DNA of 64,000 bases from Rhodoferax ferrireducens (GTDB lineage: Bacteria > Pseudomonadota > Gammaproteobacteria > Burkholderiales > Burkholderiaceae_C): NCBI RefSeq assembly GCF_003347515.1, contig NZ_QEII01000284.1, forward strand, positions 1 through 64,000, written 5' to 3'. A model generated the notes under the pieces. That model was not told where the DNA came from. It made no database searches and saw nothing but the letters and a program-made list of their open reading frames with translations. The translations under genes were made by a program, and so were the position numbers. The first letter of the stretch is position 1. Each line of letters starts with the position of its first letter. Of this stretch, positions 24,955 through 33,238 are shown piece after piece.

Positions 24955-25908
24955 TCAAGCGAGTTGCTTCTCCAACTTGTCGAGCACCTCGTAGCTTGGC
25001 AGCACTTTCGCCACACTGGCATTGGGCTCGCGACCTTCACGAATGGCGGCGATGAATTCGCGGTTCTGCAGCTCGATGCCGTTCATCGACACGTCGACTT
25101 TGGACACGTCGATCTTTTCTTCCTTGCCATTGAACAGATCGTCGTAGCGCGCGATGTAGGTCGCCGTATCTCCGATGTATCGGAAGAATGTTCCCAATGG
25201 ACCGTCATTGTTGAAGCTCAAGGAAAGCGTACAGACGGCACCGCTGCCCGCCTGCAGCTGGATGCTCATGTCCATCGCGATGCCCAGGACGGGGTGGATC
25301 GGCCCCTGCAGCGCGCTGGCCTTCACGATAGGGCTGCCGCACTGGTACGCGAACAGGTCCACAGTGTGGGCAGCATGGTGCCACAGGAGGTGATCAGTCC
25401 AGCTGCGCGGCTGGCCTAACGCGTTCGTGTTGGTGCGGCGGAAAAAATACGTCTGCACGTCCATTTGCTGGATGTGGAACTCGCCCCGCTGGATCTTGCG
25501 GTTCACGTACTGGTGGCTGGGATTGAAGCGCCGCGTGTGGCCGCACATGGCCACCAGCCCGGTCTTTTGCTGCAGCGCTACTACCTCGCGCCCATCGGCC
25601 AGGTTATCGCACAGCGGAATCTCCACTTGCACGTGTTTGCCGGCCTTCATGCAAGCGATAGCTTGCGCGGCATGCATCTGGGTCGGCGTGGCGAGGATCA
25701 CGGCGTCGACGTCCTCGCGGGCCAGCGCCTCTTCCAGTTTCGTGCCGGCATGGTCCACGCCGTACTTCGCCGCAACCTCCTTCGTTTTTTCGAGTTCGCG
25801 ACCGATCAGCGACGTGACCTCCACGCCATCGATCAGCTTGAGCGCGTCGAGGTGCTTCTGCCCGAAGGCGCCGGCCCCCACCAGGGCGATTCGGAGGATT
25901 TTGCTCAT
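24955..25908 (-). CDS. ligC: 4-carboxy-2-hydroxymuconate-6-semialdehyde dehydrogenase
   Basis: A 317-residue Gfo/Idh/MocA-fold dehydrogenase. The NAD(P)-binding motif is IALVGAGAFGQKHLDALKLI (about 6-25). The family region AGKHVQVEIPLCDNLADGRE replaces the usual EKP by EIP, as in LigC/PmdC. HTRRFNPSHQYVNRKIQRGE and HLLWHHAAHTVDLFAY are the substrate-site parts characteristic of this subgroup. It oxidises the hemiacetal form of CHMS, the product of protocatechuate 4,5-dioxygenase, to 2-pyrone-4,6-dicarboxylate. It is last in the operon ligJ-ligK-ligI-ligC, 12 bp after ligI. Confidence 0.88.
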   Translation of the reverse strand: MSKILRIALVGAGAFGQKHLDALKLIDGVEVTSLIGRELEKTKEVAAKYGVDHAGTKLEEALAREDVDAVILATPTQMHAAQAIACMKAGKHVQVEIPLCDNLADGREVVALQQKTGLVAMCGHTRRFNPSHQYVNRKIQRGEFHIQQMDVQTYFFRRTNTNALGQPRSWTDHLLWHHAAHTVDLFAYQCGSPIVKASALQGPIHPVLGIAMDMSIQLQAGSGAVCTLSLSFNNDGPLGTFFRYIGDTATYIARYDDLFNGKEEKIDVSKVDVSMNGIELQNREFIAAIREGREPNASVAKVLPSYEVLDKLEKQLA

Positions 25909-25920
25909 GCGTTCTTCTGG

Positions 25921-26838
25921 TTAAGTTCCCCAGTACAGGCGGGCCGGGTTGTCCACCAACAGCTTGCGCTGCAGCTCCGGCGATGTGGCGATATGGGGAA
26001 TGAAGTCCACCAGCAGGCCGTCATCAGGCATGTGATGTTTCAGGTTGGGATGCGGCCAGTCTGTGCCCCACAGCACACGGTCGGGGAAGCTCTCCACCGT
26101 CTTGCGCGCGAAGGGCACGACGTCGCGGTAGGGGTTGCGTTCGCCATCGAGCGCGGGCTTACCCACCACCGACAGGCGTTCCGGGCAGCTCACTTTGCTC
26201 CATACATTGTTGTGCTCGCGCATGAACTTCACGAACAGCTCGAACTCCGGTCCATCGATGGGTCGTGTCACGTCGGGGCGTCCCATGTGGTCCACCACCA
26301 CGGTCGTTGGCAATGCGGTGAAAAAGTCCCACAGTTGCGGCAGATCCACGGCCTCGAAGTAGATCACGACGTGCCATCCTAGTGGCGCGATGCGCGCGGC
26401 GATCTCCATCAGCTCGTCCTTCGGCGTGAAGTCGACGAGCCGCTTGACGAAGTTGAACCTCACGCCGCGCACGCCGGCGGCGTGCATTGTCTCCAGCTCG
26501 GCATCCGTCACCGTGCGCTTCACCGTTACGACACCGCGCGCCTTGCCGTTCGACGAACGTAGAGCGTCCAGCAGCGCGCTGTTGTCTGCGCCGTGACAGG
26601 TCGCCTGCACGATCACGTTTCTGTCGAACCCCAAGTGGTCACGCAGTGCGAACAGCTGTTCCTTGCTGGCGTCGCAGGGCGTGTACTTGCGCTCGGGTGC
26701 GTACGGAAATTGGCCGCCGGGGCCGAACACGTGACAATGCGCATCTACGCTGCCGGGCGGCAGTTTGAACTGCGGCTTGCTCGGACCGGCGTACCAGTCG
26801 AGCCAACCGGGGGTCTTGGTGAATTCCATGTTTGTCAT
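25921..26838 (-). CDS. ligI: 2-pyrone-4,6-dicarboxylate hydrolase
   Basis: A 305-residue amidohydrolase when started at MTNMEFTKTPGWLDWY (26838); ATG 26829 and 26880 are alternatives. Its signatures are SVDAHCHVFGPGGQFPYAPE (HxH metal/carboxylate site), VQATCHGADNSALLDALRSS, GVRGVRFNFVKRLVDFTPKD, TVVVDHMGRPDVTRPIDGPE and the catalytic Asp in RVLWGTDWPHPNLKH. These are the landmarks of LigI/PmdD, which opens the lactone ring of PDC to 4-oxalomesaconate. It lies between ligK and ligC in the same operon. Confidence 0.92.
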   Translation of the reverse strand: MTNMEFTKTPGWLDWYAGPSKPQFKLPPGSVDAHCHVFGPGGQFPYAPERKYTPCDASKEQLFALRDHLGFDRNVIVQATCHGADNSALLDALRSSNGKARGVVTVKRTVTDAELETMHAAGVRGVRFNFVKRLVDFTPKDELMEIAARIAPLGWHVVIYFEAVDLPQLWDFFTALPTTVVVDHMGRPDVTRPIDGPEFELFVKFMREHNNVWSKVSCPERLSVVGKPALDGERNPYRDVVPFARKTVESFPDRVLWGTDWPHPNLKHHMPDDGLLVDFIPHIATSPELQRKLLVDNPARLYWGT

Positions 26839-26907
26839 GTCATGCCGGAAAGTCCCCGCACCGTTGGCCTTTAGCGCCAACGATCACGGGTCAAGCCCGC
26901 CAATCCT

Positions 26908-27591
26908 TTAGTCGATATACCTCAGCCCCGCCTTCTCCAGCGGTTCACGCATCTTGTACATGTCCAAGCCCAGGATGCCGGACGCGAGCTTGGCGCGCTT
27001 CTCGCCTTCATTGGCTTCGCGGGCGGCGGCGGCATCGCGGGTTTTTTCTGCGTTGGCTGCAGGCACGCACACCACTCCGTCGTCGTCGGCCACGATCACG
27101 TCGCCGGGCGTGATCAGCATTCCGGCGCACACCACCGGAATGTTCACCGACCCCACCGTCGCCTTGATCGTGCCCTTGGAGCTGATAGCCTTGCTCCAGA
27201 CAGGAAAGTTCATTTCCTTTAACGTCTTCACGTCGCGCACGCCGGCGTCGATCACCAGCCCGAGCGCGCCACGCGCCTGGAGCGAAGTCGCCAGCAGGTC
27301 ACCGAAATAGCCATCTGTGCAGGGGGCCGTGATAGCCGCTACAACGATGTCGCCGGGCCGGATTTGCTCGGCCACGACGTGCATCATCCAGTTGTCGCCC
27401 GGGTGTAGCAGCACCGTCACCGCCGTACCCGACACCTGCGCGCCGGAAAAAATGGGCCGCATGTAGGGCTGCAGCAGGCCTACGCGGCCCATGGCCTCGT
27501 GCACAGTGGCCGAGCCGAAGCGGCCCAGGTCGCCAGTGACGGCCGCATCAGCGCGCCGGATGTTGCGGTAGACGACTCCGAGTTCGTACAT
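26908..27591 (-). CDS. ligK: 4-carboxy-4-hydroxy-2-oxoadipate aldolase
   Basis: A 227-residue class II pyruvate aldolase of the RraA/HMG-aldolase fold. It has [60 protein letters not shown] and [20 protein letters not shown], with the GxxxxD...RD metal- and pyruvate-binding residues. LigK/ProA/PmdF cleaves CHA to pyruvate and oxaloacetate, the last step of 4,5-cleavage. The length matches the family. The start is 2 bp after the ligJ stop, so the genes are coupled. Confidence 0.92.
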   Translation of the reverse strand: MYELGVVYRNIRRADAAVTGDLGRFGSATVHEAMGRVGLLQPYMRPIFSGAQVSGTAVTVLLHPGDNWMMHVVAEQIRPGDIVVAAITAPCTDGYFGDLLATSLQARGALGLVIDAGVRDVKTLKEMNFPVWSKAISSKGTIKATVGSVNIPVVCAGMLITPGDVIVADDDGVVCVPAANAEKTRDAAAAREANEGEKRAKLASGILGLDMYKMREPLEKAGLRYID

Positions 27592-27593
27592 GG

Positions 27594-28628
27594 TCAGCGT
27601 CCTTGCTTCTTGAGCAGTGCGTCAAGCCGCGGGAAAACGTGACGGGTGTTTGCCTCAAAGATCTGGTGCTTGTCCTGCGCACTCAAAAGCTTCGACGCGT
27701 CGATGTAGCGCTTCGTGTCGTCGTAGTAATTGCCGGTGGTCGGGTCGATGCCCCGCACCGCGCCGATCATCTCGCTTGCGAACAGCACGTTCTTTACCGG
27801 GATCACCGTATTCAGCAGGTCGATGCCGGGTTGGTGGTACACGCAGGTGTCGAAGAAGATGTTGTTCATCACGTGATCCTGCAGCAGAGGCTTCTTCATT
27901 TCCTGCGCGAGGCCCCTGAACCGGCCCCAGTGGTAGGGAACCGCGCCGCCGCCGTGCGGAATGAGGAAGCGCAGCGTGGGAAAGTCCTTGAACAGGTCGC
28001 CTTGCACGCATTGCATGAAGGCTGTGGTGTCCGCGTTTAGGTAGTGCGCGCCCGTCGTGTGAAACGCATGGTTGCAGCTGGTGCTGACGTGGATCATCGC
28101 CGGGATGTCGTACTCGACCATCTTCTCGTAAATCGGGTACCAATGACGGTCGGTCAGCGGCGGGCTGGCCCAGTGGCCGCCCGACGGGTCGGGGTTCAAG
28201 TTGATGCCCACGCAACTGTACTGCTCGACGCACTTCACCAGTTCGGGGATGCAGCTCTCGGGCGCCACGCCAGGTGACTGCGGCAGCATTGCGACCGGGG
28301 CGAAATGCCGGGGGAACAGCTGAGACACGCGGAAGCAGAGTTCGTTGCAGATGGCCGCCCAGGTGCTGGACACGTTGAAGTCGCCAATGTGGTGCGCCAT
28401 GAAGCTGGCGCGCGGCGAGAACAGCGTTAGGTCGTTGCCGCGCTCCCTCATCAGTCGCAGCTGGTTGGTCTCGATGGTCTCGCAGATGTCGTCGTCGCTG
28501 ATCACGAGCTCCGACGGCTTCGGCATCGCGGAGGGATTCTTGATGCCGGCAATTTGCCGGTTGCGCCACTCTTCCAGCGCCTTGGGAGCCGTGGTGTAGT
28601 GGCCGTGGCAATCGATGATCAGGCTCAT
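27594..28628 (-). CDS. ligJ: 4-oxalomesaconate hydratase
   Basis: A 344-residue amidohydrolase-superfamily protein starting at [20 protein letters not shown] (28628, preceded by GAGGAAG). The HxH site is CHGHY, followed by [56 protein letters not shown] and [20 protein letters not shown]. These match LigJ/PmdE, which hydrates 4-oxalomesaconate to CHA. It is first of the tight ligJKIC block and follows a binding-protein-like gene 20 bp upstream. No 4-oxalomesaconate tautomerase gene (ligU/galD) is seen nearby. Confidence 0.9.
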   Translation of the reverse strand: MSLIIDCHGHYTTAPKALEEWRNRQIAGIKNPSAMPKPSELVISDDDICETIETNQLRLMRERGNDLTLFSPRASFMAHHIGDFNVSSTWAAICNELCFRVSQLFPRHFAPVAMLPQSPGVAPESCIPELVKCVEQYSCVGINLNPDPSGGHWASPPLTDRHWYPIYEKMVEYDIPAMIHVSTSCNHAFHTTGAHYLNADTTAFMQCVQGDLFKDFPTLRFLIPHGGGAVPYHWGRFRGLAQEMKKPLLQDHVMNNIFFDTCVYHQPGIDLLNTVIPVKNVLFASEMIGAVRGIDPTTGNYYDDTKRYIDASKLLSAQDKHQIFEANTRHVFPRLDALLKKQGR

Positions 28629-28648
28629 AGGGTTGTCTTCCTCGGTTG

Positions 28649-29359
28649 TCAGGCAGGCGCCATGCCTTGCCGCCGCTTTTCCGCGTCGCACTCCGGCGAC
28701 GCCATGAACGCCAGGAACTCACGGACATCACTGGCGCGCGCAGTAGTGGCGCACACGGCGCCGGAGAAAATGGTCTCAATCTGGATCGCGTCAGGCAGCG
28801 GCCCCGCGACGGCAACGCCTTCCACATGCATCAGTTCGCTCAGTTGCTGGAAGCCCAGGGCGACGTCGCCCCGAGCGACCATGGCACCGACCGGCACGCC
28901 CGGCTGCGCTTGCGCCAGGCGCGACGCAAGTTGCTGCGCGACGCCCCAGCGTTCGAAAAGCTTCAGCAGCGCGACGCCGCTGGGTCCTGTGGAATAGCCG
29001 ATGGTCGGCGCGGCAAGCACGGCGCGCCGCGTCGAATCTTCCGTCGATAGGTCGGGCAGTGGCGAACCCGCGCGCACTGCGACGGCCACCCCGGACCGCA
29101 CCAGGTCGACCCGCGTACCGCCAATCGCACGGCCTGCATCCACGAGCTTGTCGATCGCGTCGGCCGCCAGCACAACAAGGTCGAAGGCCTCGCCAGCCCA
29201 GACGCGCTTCGCGGCGTCGACCCCGCCGACCGACTCGAACACAACGGCCATACCGCTTCGCGCGACGAAAGTGGACACAAGCTGTCCAAGCACCTGTCGG
29301 GTGGCCATGGATGAGATTCCCCGCAGGGGCGGCTTTTCAAGCATGGCGTAATTCTCCAT
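28649..29359 (-). CDS. Substrate-binding-domain protein (ModA/SBP_bac_11-like) of the lig operon
   Basis: A 236-residue protein with the type 2 periplasmic-binding fold: VLGQLVSTFVARSGMAVVFE, FDLVVLAADAIDKLVDAGRA, then APTIGYSTGPSGVALLKLFE and a C-terminal VREFLAFMASPECDAEK. The pattern is close to molybdate-binding ModA-like proteins. It lacks a convincing signal peptide (MENYAMLEKPPLRGISS), so it may be cytoplasmic and serve as a sensor or a decayed binding protein. A second in-frame ATG lies 5 codons in. It precedes ligJ by 20 bp. Its ligand is unknown. Confidence 0.65.
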   Translation of the reverse strand: MENYAMLEKPPLRGISSMATRQVLGQLVSTFVARSGMAVVFESVGGVDAAKRVWAGEAFDLVVLAADAIDKLVDAGRAIGGTRVDLVRSGVAVAVRAGSPLPDLSTEDSTRRAVLAAPTIGYSTGPSGVALLKLFERWGVAQQLASRLAQAQPGVPVGAMVARGDVALGFQQLSELMHVEGVAVAGPLPDAIQIETIFSGAVCATTARASDVREFLAFMASPECDAEKRRQGMAPA

Positions 29360-29606
29360 TCGCCATGGCGCGGACGCAAGGGGGAACCGCCTCTATCAGG
29401 TAGAACAAGCACGCATAGCCGGCACACTGGGTGGCCAGGTTCCCCTCACTTGCACTGAATCTCGCTTGCAGCTTGGTATAGACCTCACCCGTAATCACCA
29501 CGTCGCTTTTGAAGGGTCGTGTGGTATAGGTGGTTCGGTAGCTTGCCTGATCGGCCAAGCGCTGATCGGTGGCGGGGTATTTCGTTGCAGGATCCGCGCC
29601 GGCGTC
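29337..29606 (-). pseudogene. Unidentified 3' gene fragment cut by IS5 remnant
   Basis: An open minus-strand frame gives plausible protein sequence (TRPFKSDVVITGEVYTKLQA, EGNLATQCAGYACLFYLIEA) ending at 29337, inside the start of the next gene. Its upstream side is lost at the IS5 remnant boundary near 29606. I do not recognise the family. It may be the end of a gene that once joined the ligAB and ligJKIC blocks. Confidence 0.35.
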
Positions 29607-30161
29607 GTTCACATTGACGTCGTAAGTGCGTGCACCTTGATCGCCGCACCGAGCTCCACCAAGAACGCGGGTCAAAGCCGCGACCCCGAGATGCACCAGA
29701 GCAAGAAGGGCAACCAGTGGTACTTCGGCATGAAAGCCCATGTGGCGGTGGATGCCAAGAGCAAGCTCATCCACCGAGTCGTAGCCACCAGCGGCAATGT
29801 GCACGACAGCAAGGTGCTGCCCAGCCTCTTGCACGGCAAGGAAAGCGCCGTGTGGGGTGACAGCGCCTACGCCGGTCAAAGCGAAGTCATCGAGCGGGCT
29901 GCCCCCTGGGCGCAGGATTTGACGCAACGCCGGGGCAAGGGGTACAAGTACCTGAGCCAGATGCAGCGCACCATCAATCGCAGCAGGTCAAAGGTGCGCG
30001 CCCGAGTCGAGCATGCCATCGGCACGATCAAGCGCATCTTCAACTTCACCAAGGTGCGCTACCGGGGTTTGGCCAAGAATGGCAACCGGCTGGTCGTGGC
30101 TGCGGCCTTGGCCAACCTGTACATGGTGCGCAGGCAATTGCTGGCATCGCCACGCCCGTAG
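29607..30161 (+). pseudogene. IS5-family transposase, C-terminal remnant
   Basis: The frame has LIAAPSSTKNAGQSRDPEMH, KGNQWYFGMKAHVAVDAKSK (with the catalytic Asp region), KESAVWGDSAYAGQSEVIER and SRSKVRARVEHAIGTIKRIF (Glu), ending LLASPRP. It is the classic IS5-type DDE core, but the N-terminal roughly 130 residues are missing. The remnant sits between ligAB and ligJKIC, both on the minus strand, and breaks what was probably one operon. Confidence 0.8.
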
Positions 30162-30334
30162 TGAGCCAGGAGCGCACCGGGAGGCCGCGACAACGGCGCT
30201 CAGCGCGTCAATTGAACTTGAAAACTCGCCCCTTCGCTGCAAATCTGAGCGTCCGGCCGTTTAACGGGGCTTGATCAGATCTTCCTTAGCGACCAATTGG
30301 AGCTGCACCGCTGCCATGCAGACGCCCACCAAAC

Positions 30335-30559
30335 TCAATCCCTGAGACGCATCGCGTGCAGCCAGGGCAAAAGGATGACTGCGACCATAACCGCGCCCGA
30401 GTAACCCACTCCAACCCGGTGTAGCAGGGCGGGAAACGAGTCGGACCACCCGGCATAGGCAGCGTTGGCAAGGGTGCTACCTACGCACGTAAAGAAGCAG
30501 GCGATGAGGCTGAACGGTATGACCTCTGCGCCCCGTCTCCAGCACTTGAAAAGCTTCAT
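30335..30559 (-). CDS. Small DUF2798-like membrane protein coupled to ligB
   Basis: A 74-residue protein starting at an ATG that overlaps the ligB stop (ATGA at 30556-30559). Two membrane segments are visible: VIPFSLIACFFTCVGSTLAN and VGVGYSGAVMVAVILLPWLH, the two-helix DUF2798 arrangement. The tight coupling suggests co-expression with the dioxygenase. Function unknown; perhaps uptake or membrane association of the pathway. Confidence 0.6.
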   Translation of the reverse strand: MKLFKCWRRGAEVIPFSLIACFFTCVGSTLANAAYAGWSDSFPALLHRVGVGYSGAVMVAVILLPWLHAMRLRD

Positions 30560-31449
30560 CGCTGCACTTCGGCGCCGCCAGCTGGGTTTTGCCCGGCTTG
30601 GATCGGGGCCGCATCCTCTAGAACCAGCAGACCATACGCGGTGTTCGAAGCTGGGACATGATAGAAGCGATGGACTTGCCGCACCTCTTTGGCCAAGGCG
30701 CCGCGCATGATCATCCACATGATTACCTCCAACCCTTCCGAGCCGGCTTCCGTAAGCAACTCGAGATGGGACGTTTGTGCGAGCTGTTCAGGAGAGCTGA
30801 CGATCTCATCCAGCCACTTGTTGTCATATGGCGAGTTGATCAGTCCGGCGCGCTCGCCCTGTAGCTGGTGCGACATCCCACCGGTTCCAAAGATCGCGAC
30901 CTTGATGTCTGCCGGATAGGAATCGATCGCCCTTCTGATCGCTTGCCCGAGCTTGTAGCACCGACTTGCGGTCGGCTGCGGGTATTGAATGACGTTGACG
31001 CAGAGTGGGATGACGCGACACGGCCAGTGCTCCGGCTGTCCAAAAGCAAGAGACAGCGGTACCGTGAGACCGTGGTCCACCGTCATTTCGTTCACCGTCG
31101 TGACGTCAAACTCGTCATTGAGCACCAGCGATTCAACGAGGTGCCAAGCAAAGTCCGGGTCACCGTTGCACGGCGGCACGGGTCTCGGACCATAGCCCTC
31201 GTCGTGTGGGTTGAACACCGCCCCCGCGCCGATGGCGAAGGTGGGCGTCAGATCAAGACCAAACCGCGAAGCGTGGTCGTTGTAGACGACTATGACCACA
31301 TCGGGCCGGACTTCAGCCGCCCATTTTCGAAACGGCTCGACACCTTCAAACAGGGGCTTCCAGTACGGCTCCTGTGTCTTGTTGTGATCGATCGCCGCCC
31401 CGATGGACGGGACGTGCGAAGTTCCAACTCCCCCAATAAGCTTAGCCAT
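30556..31449 (-). CDS. ligB: Protocatechuate 4,5-dioxygenase, beta (catalytic) subunit
   Basis: A 297-residue class III extradiol dioxygenase starting at MAKLIGGVGTSHVPSIGAAI; it overlaps ligA by 8 bp. The Fe(II) ligands are expected at His12 (TSHVPS), the His near DHAS in VYNDHASRFGLDLTPTFAIG, and the downstream Glu in TVNEMTVDHG. The catalytic His is in FGTGGMSHQLQGERAGLINS. These are LigB/PmdB hallmarks. With LigA it cleaves protocatechuate to 4-carboxy-2-hydroxymuconate-6-semialdehyde. Confidence 0.92.
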   Translation of the reverse strand: MAKLIGGVGTSHVPSIGAAIDHNKTQEPYWKPLFEGVEPFRKWAAEVRPDVVIVVYNDHASRFGLDLTPTFAIGAGAVFNPHDEGYGPRPVPPCNGDPDFAWHLVESLVLNDEFDVTTVNEMTVDHGLTVPLSLAFGQPEHWPCRVIPLCVNVIQYPQPTASRCYKLGQAIRRAIDSYPADIKVAIFGTGGMSHQLQGERAGLINSPYDNKWLDEIVSSPEQLAQTSHLELLTEAGSEGLEVIMWMIMRGALAKEVRQVHRFYHVPASNTAYGLLVLEDAAPIQAGQNPAGGAEVQR

Positions 31450-31837
31450 GCTGGTCACCTCGACGTCGATTGCCTTCGATGGACCTGCCACCTTGGCTCA
31501 TCATTTGCTTGAACTGATCTACCGTCATTCCGCTGCCGGACATGGCCGCTCCGACATGCTGCATCGTGAGGCCGTCGAAGATGGCAAGCTTGAACGTGTA
31601 GTAGATATTTCCCCCGAGCCTCAAGAGCTCGAGCCATTCGCGGTTCAGTACGGCCTCTTTCTGGCGCTGCGTCATCGCGAACTGATCCAAGTACATTGCT
31701 GGATTGCTCTTGAATTCGGCTCGATTGACCGCTTCATCCAGAGACTTGCAAAACATGTTCAGGCCATAGCCCTCTTGTAAATGCTTGCCGTCGAAGACAT
31801 ATGTCCCCGGAATGTTTCGATAGTCACGTGTTTCCAT
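31442..31837 (-). CDS. ligA: Protocatechuate 4,5-dioxygenase, alpha subunit
   Basis: A 131-residue all-helical LigA subunit: IPGTYVFDGKHLQEGYGLNM, CKSLDEAVNRAEFKSNPAMY, LDQFAMTQRQKEAVLNREWL and LLRLGGNIYYTFKLAIFDGL are typical. It covers the active site of LigB. The start follows a 190-bp gap after the lysR stop; that gap holds the promoter and a perfect palindrome at 31869-31883. The length matches the family. Confidence 0.92.
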   Translation of the reverse strand: METRDYRNIPGTYVFDGKHLQEGYGLNMFCKSLDEAVNRAEFKSNPAMYLDQFAMTQRQKEAVLNREWLELLRLGGNIYYTFKLAIFDGLTMQHVGAAMSGSGMTVDQFKQMMSQGGRSIEGNRRRGDQHG

Positions 31838-31868
31838 AGATTGAATGGCTTTCGGAATAAACCATGCG

Positions 31869-31887
31869 TTAAAGCAGCTTTAATATA
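31869..31887 (-). promoter_or_regulatory. Palindrome and candidate -10 box upstream of ligA
   Basis: TTAAAGCAGCTTTAA (31869-31883) is a perfect inverted repeat with a single central base. It lies 32-46 bp before the ligA ATG. A TATATT -10-like box (minus strand, 31882-31887) abuts it. No strong -35 is seen, as expected for a LysR-activated promoter. The binding protein is unknown; the palindrome could be a repressor or LysR activation site. Confidence 0.45.
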
Positions 31888-32027
31888 GGCTTGATTTGGT
31901 TGGCGATCATTGGTGCTTACTCAGGGTTAGGCTTTAACCAATTTGCATATCGCGCGCCCTTCATTTCGGGACGTCCTTTGACGTGACTGTGCCCAGGCAG
32001 ACGGGCCTTTCCGCGAGGAGGTATCGC

Positions 32028-32936
32028 TCAATGCCCTACTACGCGCGGAAAGATGTCCTGAATGAGCTCGAGCGCGATTTTTTGCGCCGACGTTATCGGA
32101 CGCTGCAGGCTGGTGGCGAGCGACAAGGCGATGCGCAGCGGCGGGTTTCCGATCTGCCTTGCAGCGTAGGCCGACGGCCTTTGCGTGTTCAGCAGCGCGT
32201 TGCGCGCCAAGATTGCGCCGCCCGCGCCGTCGTGCACCAAGTCGAGGATGGCGTTGACGCCCTCGATCTCCAGCGCCACGTGCGGCTTACAGCCGGCATC
32301 CGCTAGGGCCGATTCGACGTGCATGCGGATGGCATTCGGCCGGCTCGGGATCACGAGCGGAGTCTGCGCCAGCTCGGCCATCGACACCGGGCCGGAGGGC
32401 GGGTCTTCGTGCATGCCAGGTTGCCGGAGTTGGACCAGCAGCAGTTCTTGCTCGAACAGCGGCAGCAAATCCACCTCACGCGAAGCCTGCGCGTTGTAGA
32501 GAATCACCACGTCCATGCGGCCACTCATCAGCCATTCCTGCAGATTGCCTGACATCGCTTCACTAATCGCGATCCTCGCGTCCGGCATCGCTTCGCGCAA
32601 TGCCCTTGTGAGAGGAACCGCCAGCACGCGCGCGACGCTGGGCGGCAGGCCCACGGCCACACGTCCCGCCAAGCCGCCGCGCAACCGACCCAGGTCGTCG
32701 CGGGCGCGCTGCACTTGGTGCAGGATGCCGCGGCCGTGCTCCAGCAGGACTTTGCCGGCTTCAGTCGGTACCGCGCCGCGGCCGTTTCGCACCAGCAGGT
32801 TCTGGCGCAGCTCGACTTCGAGCAAGCGCACCTGCCGGCTGAGCGCGGGCTGTGCGACGTTCAGTTCGAGGGCGGCACGTGTAAAGCTGCCCAGCTCCGC
32901 CACACGGACGTAGTTTTCAAGCTGCTTCAGATCCAT
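32028..32936 (-). CDS. LysR-family regulator of the protocatechuate genes
   Basis: A 302-residue LysR protein. The winged helix is MDLKQLENYVRVAELGSFTR, LNVAQPALSRQVRLLEVELR and LVRNGRGAVPTEAGK. The effector domain is typical (VAVGLPPSVARVLAVPLTRA; VVILYNAQASREVDLLPLFE). It belongs to the CbbR/Nac-like group often found with aromatic genes. It is co-oriented with, and upstream of, ligAB, and is the obvious candidate regulator (PmdR-like role). It may be co-transcribed or control the 190-bp ligA promoter region. Confidence 0.88.
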   Translation of the reverse strand: MDLKQLENYVRVAELGSFTRAALELNVAQPALSRQVRLLEVELRQNLLVRNGRGAVPTEAGKVLLEHGRGILHQVQRARDDLGRLRGGLAGRVAVGLPPSVARVLAVPLTRALREAMPDARIAISEAMSGNLQEWLMSGRMDVVILYNAQASREVDLLPLFEQELLLVQLRQPGMHEDPPSGPVSMAELAQTPLVIPSRPNAIRMHVESALADAGCKPHVALEIEGVNAILDLVHDGAGGAILARNALLNTQRPSAYAARQIGNPPLRIALSLATSLQRPITSAQKIALELIQDIFPRVVGH

Positions 32937-32943
32937 TCAGGAG

Positions 32944-33153
32944 TCAGTGAAGTCGCTGAACGACAGGCACTGCGTAATCTCGCCCGACCATGGCCCGAGC
33001 AAACAAATAGCCGTTTCTCGTGCGCTCGCTCACAGCGTTGAGGTCCACGCGGCCCTCCGGATCGCAGGGGAACACCAGCACGCAGCCGTCACGGAAGAGC
33101 GATTGATACCTGAGCTCGAAGCTAGGCGAATACTCGGCAACTGATTTGTGCAT
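32944..33153 (-). CDS. Small conserved-looking hypothetical protein
   Basis: A 69-residue protein from ATG 33153 (AGGAG upstream): MHKSVAEYSPSFELRYQSLF, then VLVFPCDPEGRVDLNAVSER and NGYLFARAMVGRDYAVPVVQ. It has no membrane segment or signal peptide. It has the look of a short conserved protein found near Bug-protein genes in Burkholderiales, but I cannot name a family. It lies between the Bug gene and the LysR gene on the same strand. Confidence 0.55.
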   Translation of the reverse strand: MHKSVAEYSPSFELRYQSLFRDGCVLVFPCDPEGRVDLNAVSERTRNGYLFARAMVGRDYAVPVVQRLH

Positions 33154-33238
33154 GACGTTCTCCTGAGAAAAAGACTTAAGCGGCGTAACACTCCGGGTTA
33201 CCGAGGAGTGAAGTGGGCGCGCGTTCAGTTTGGACGCG

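Noticed and set aside
25465..26382. Plus-strand frame opposite ligC/ligI
   Set aside because: The minus strand encodes two recognised enzymes; the antisense frame has no recognisable domain.
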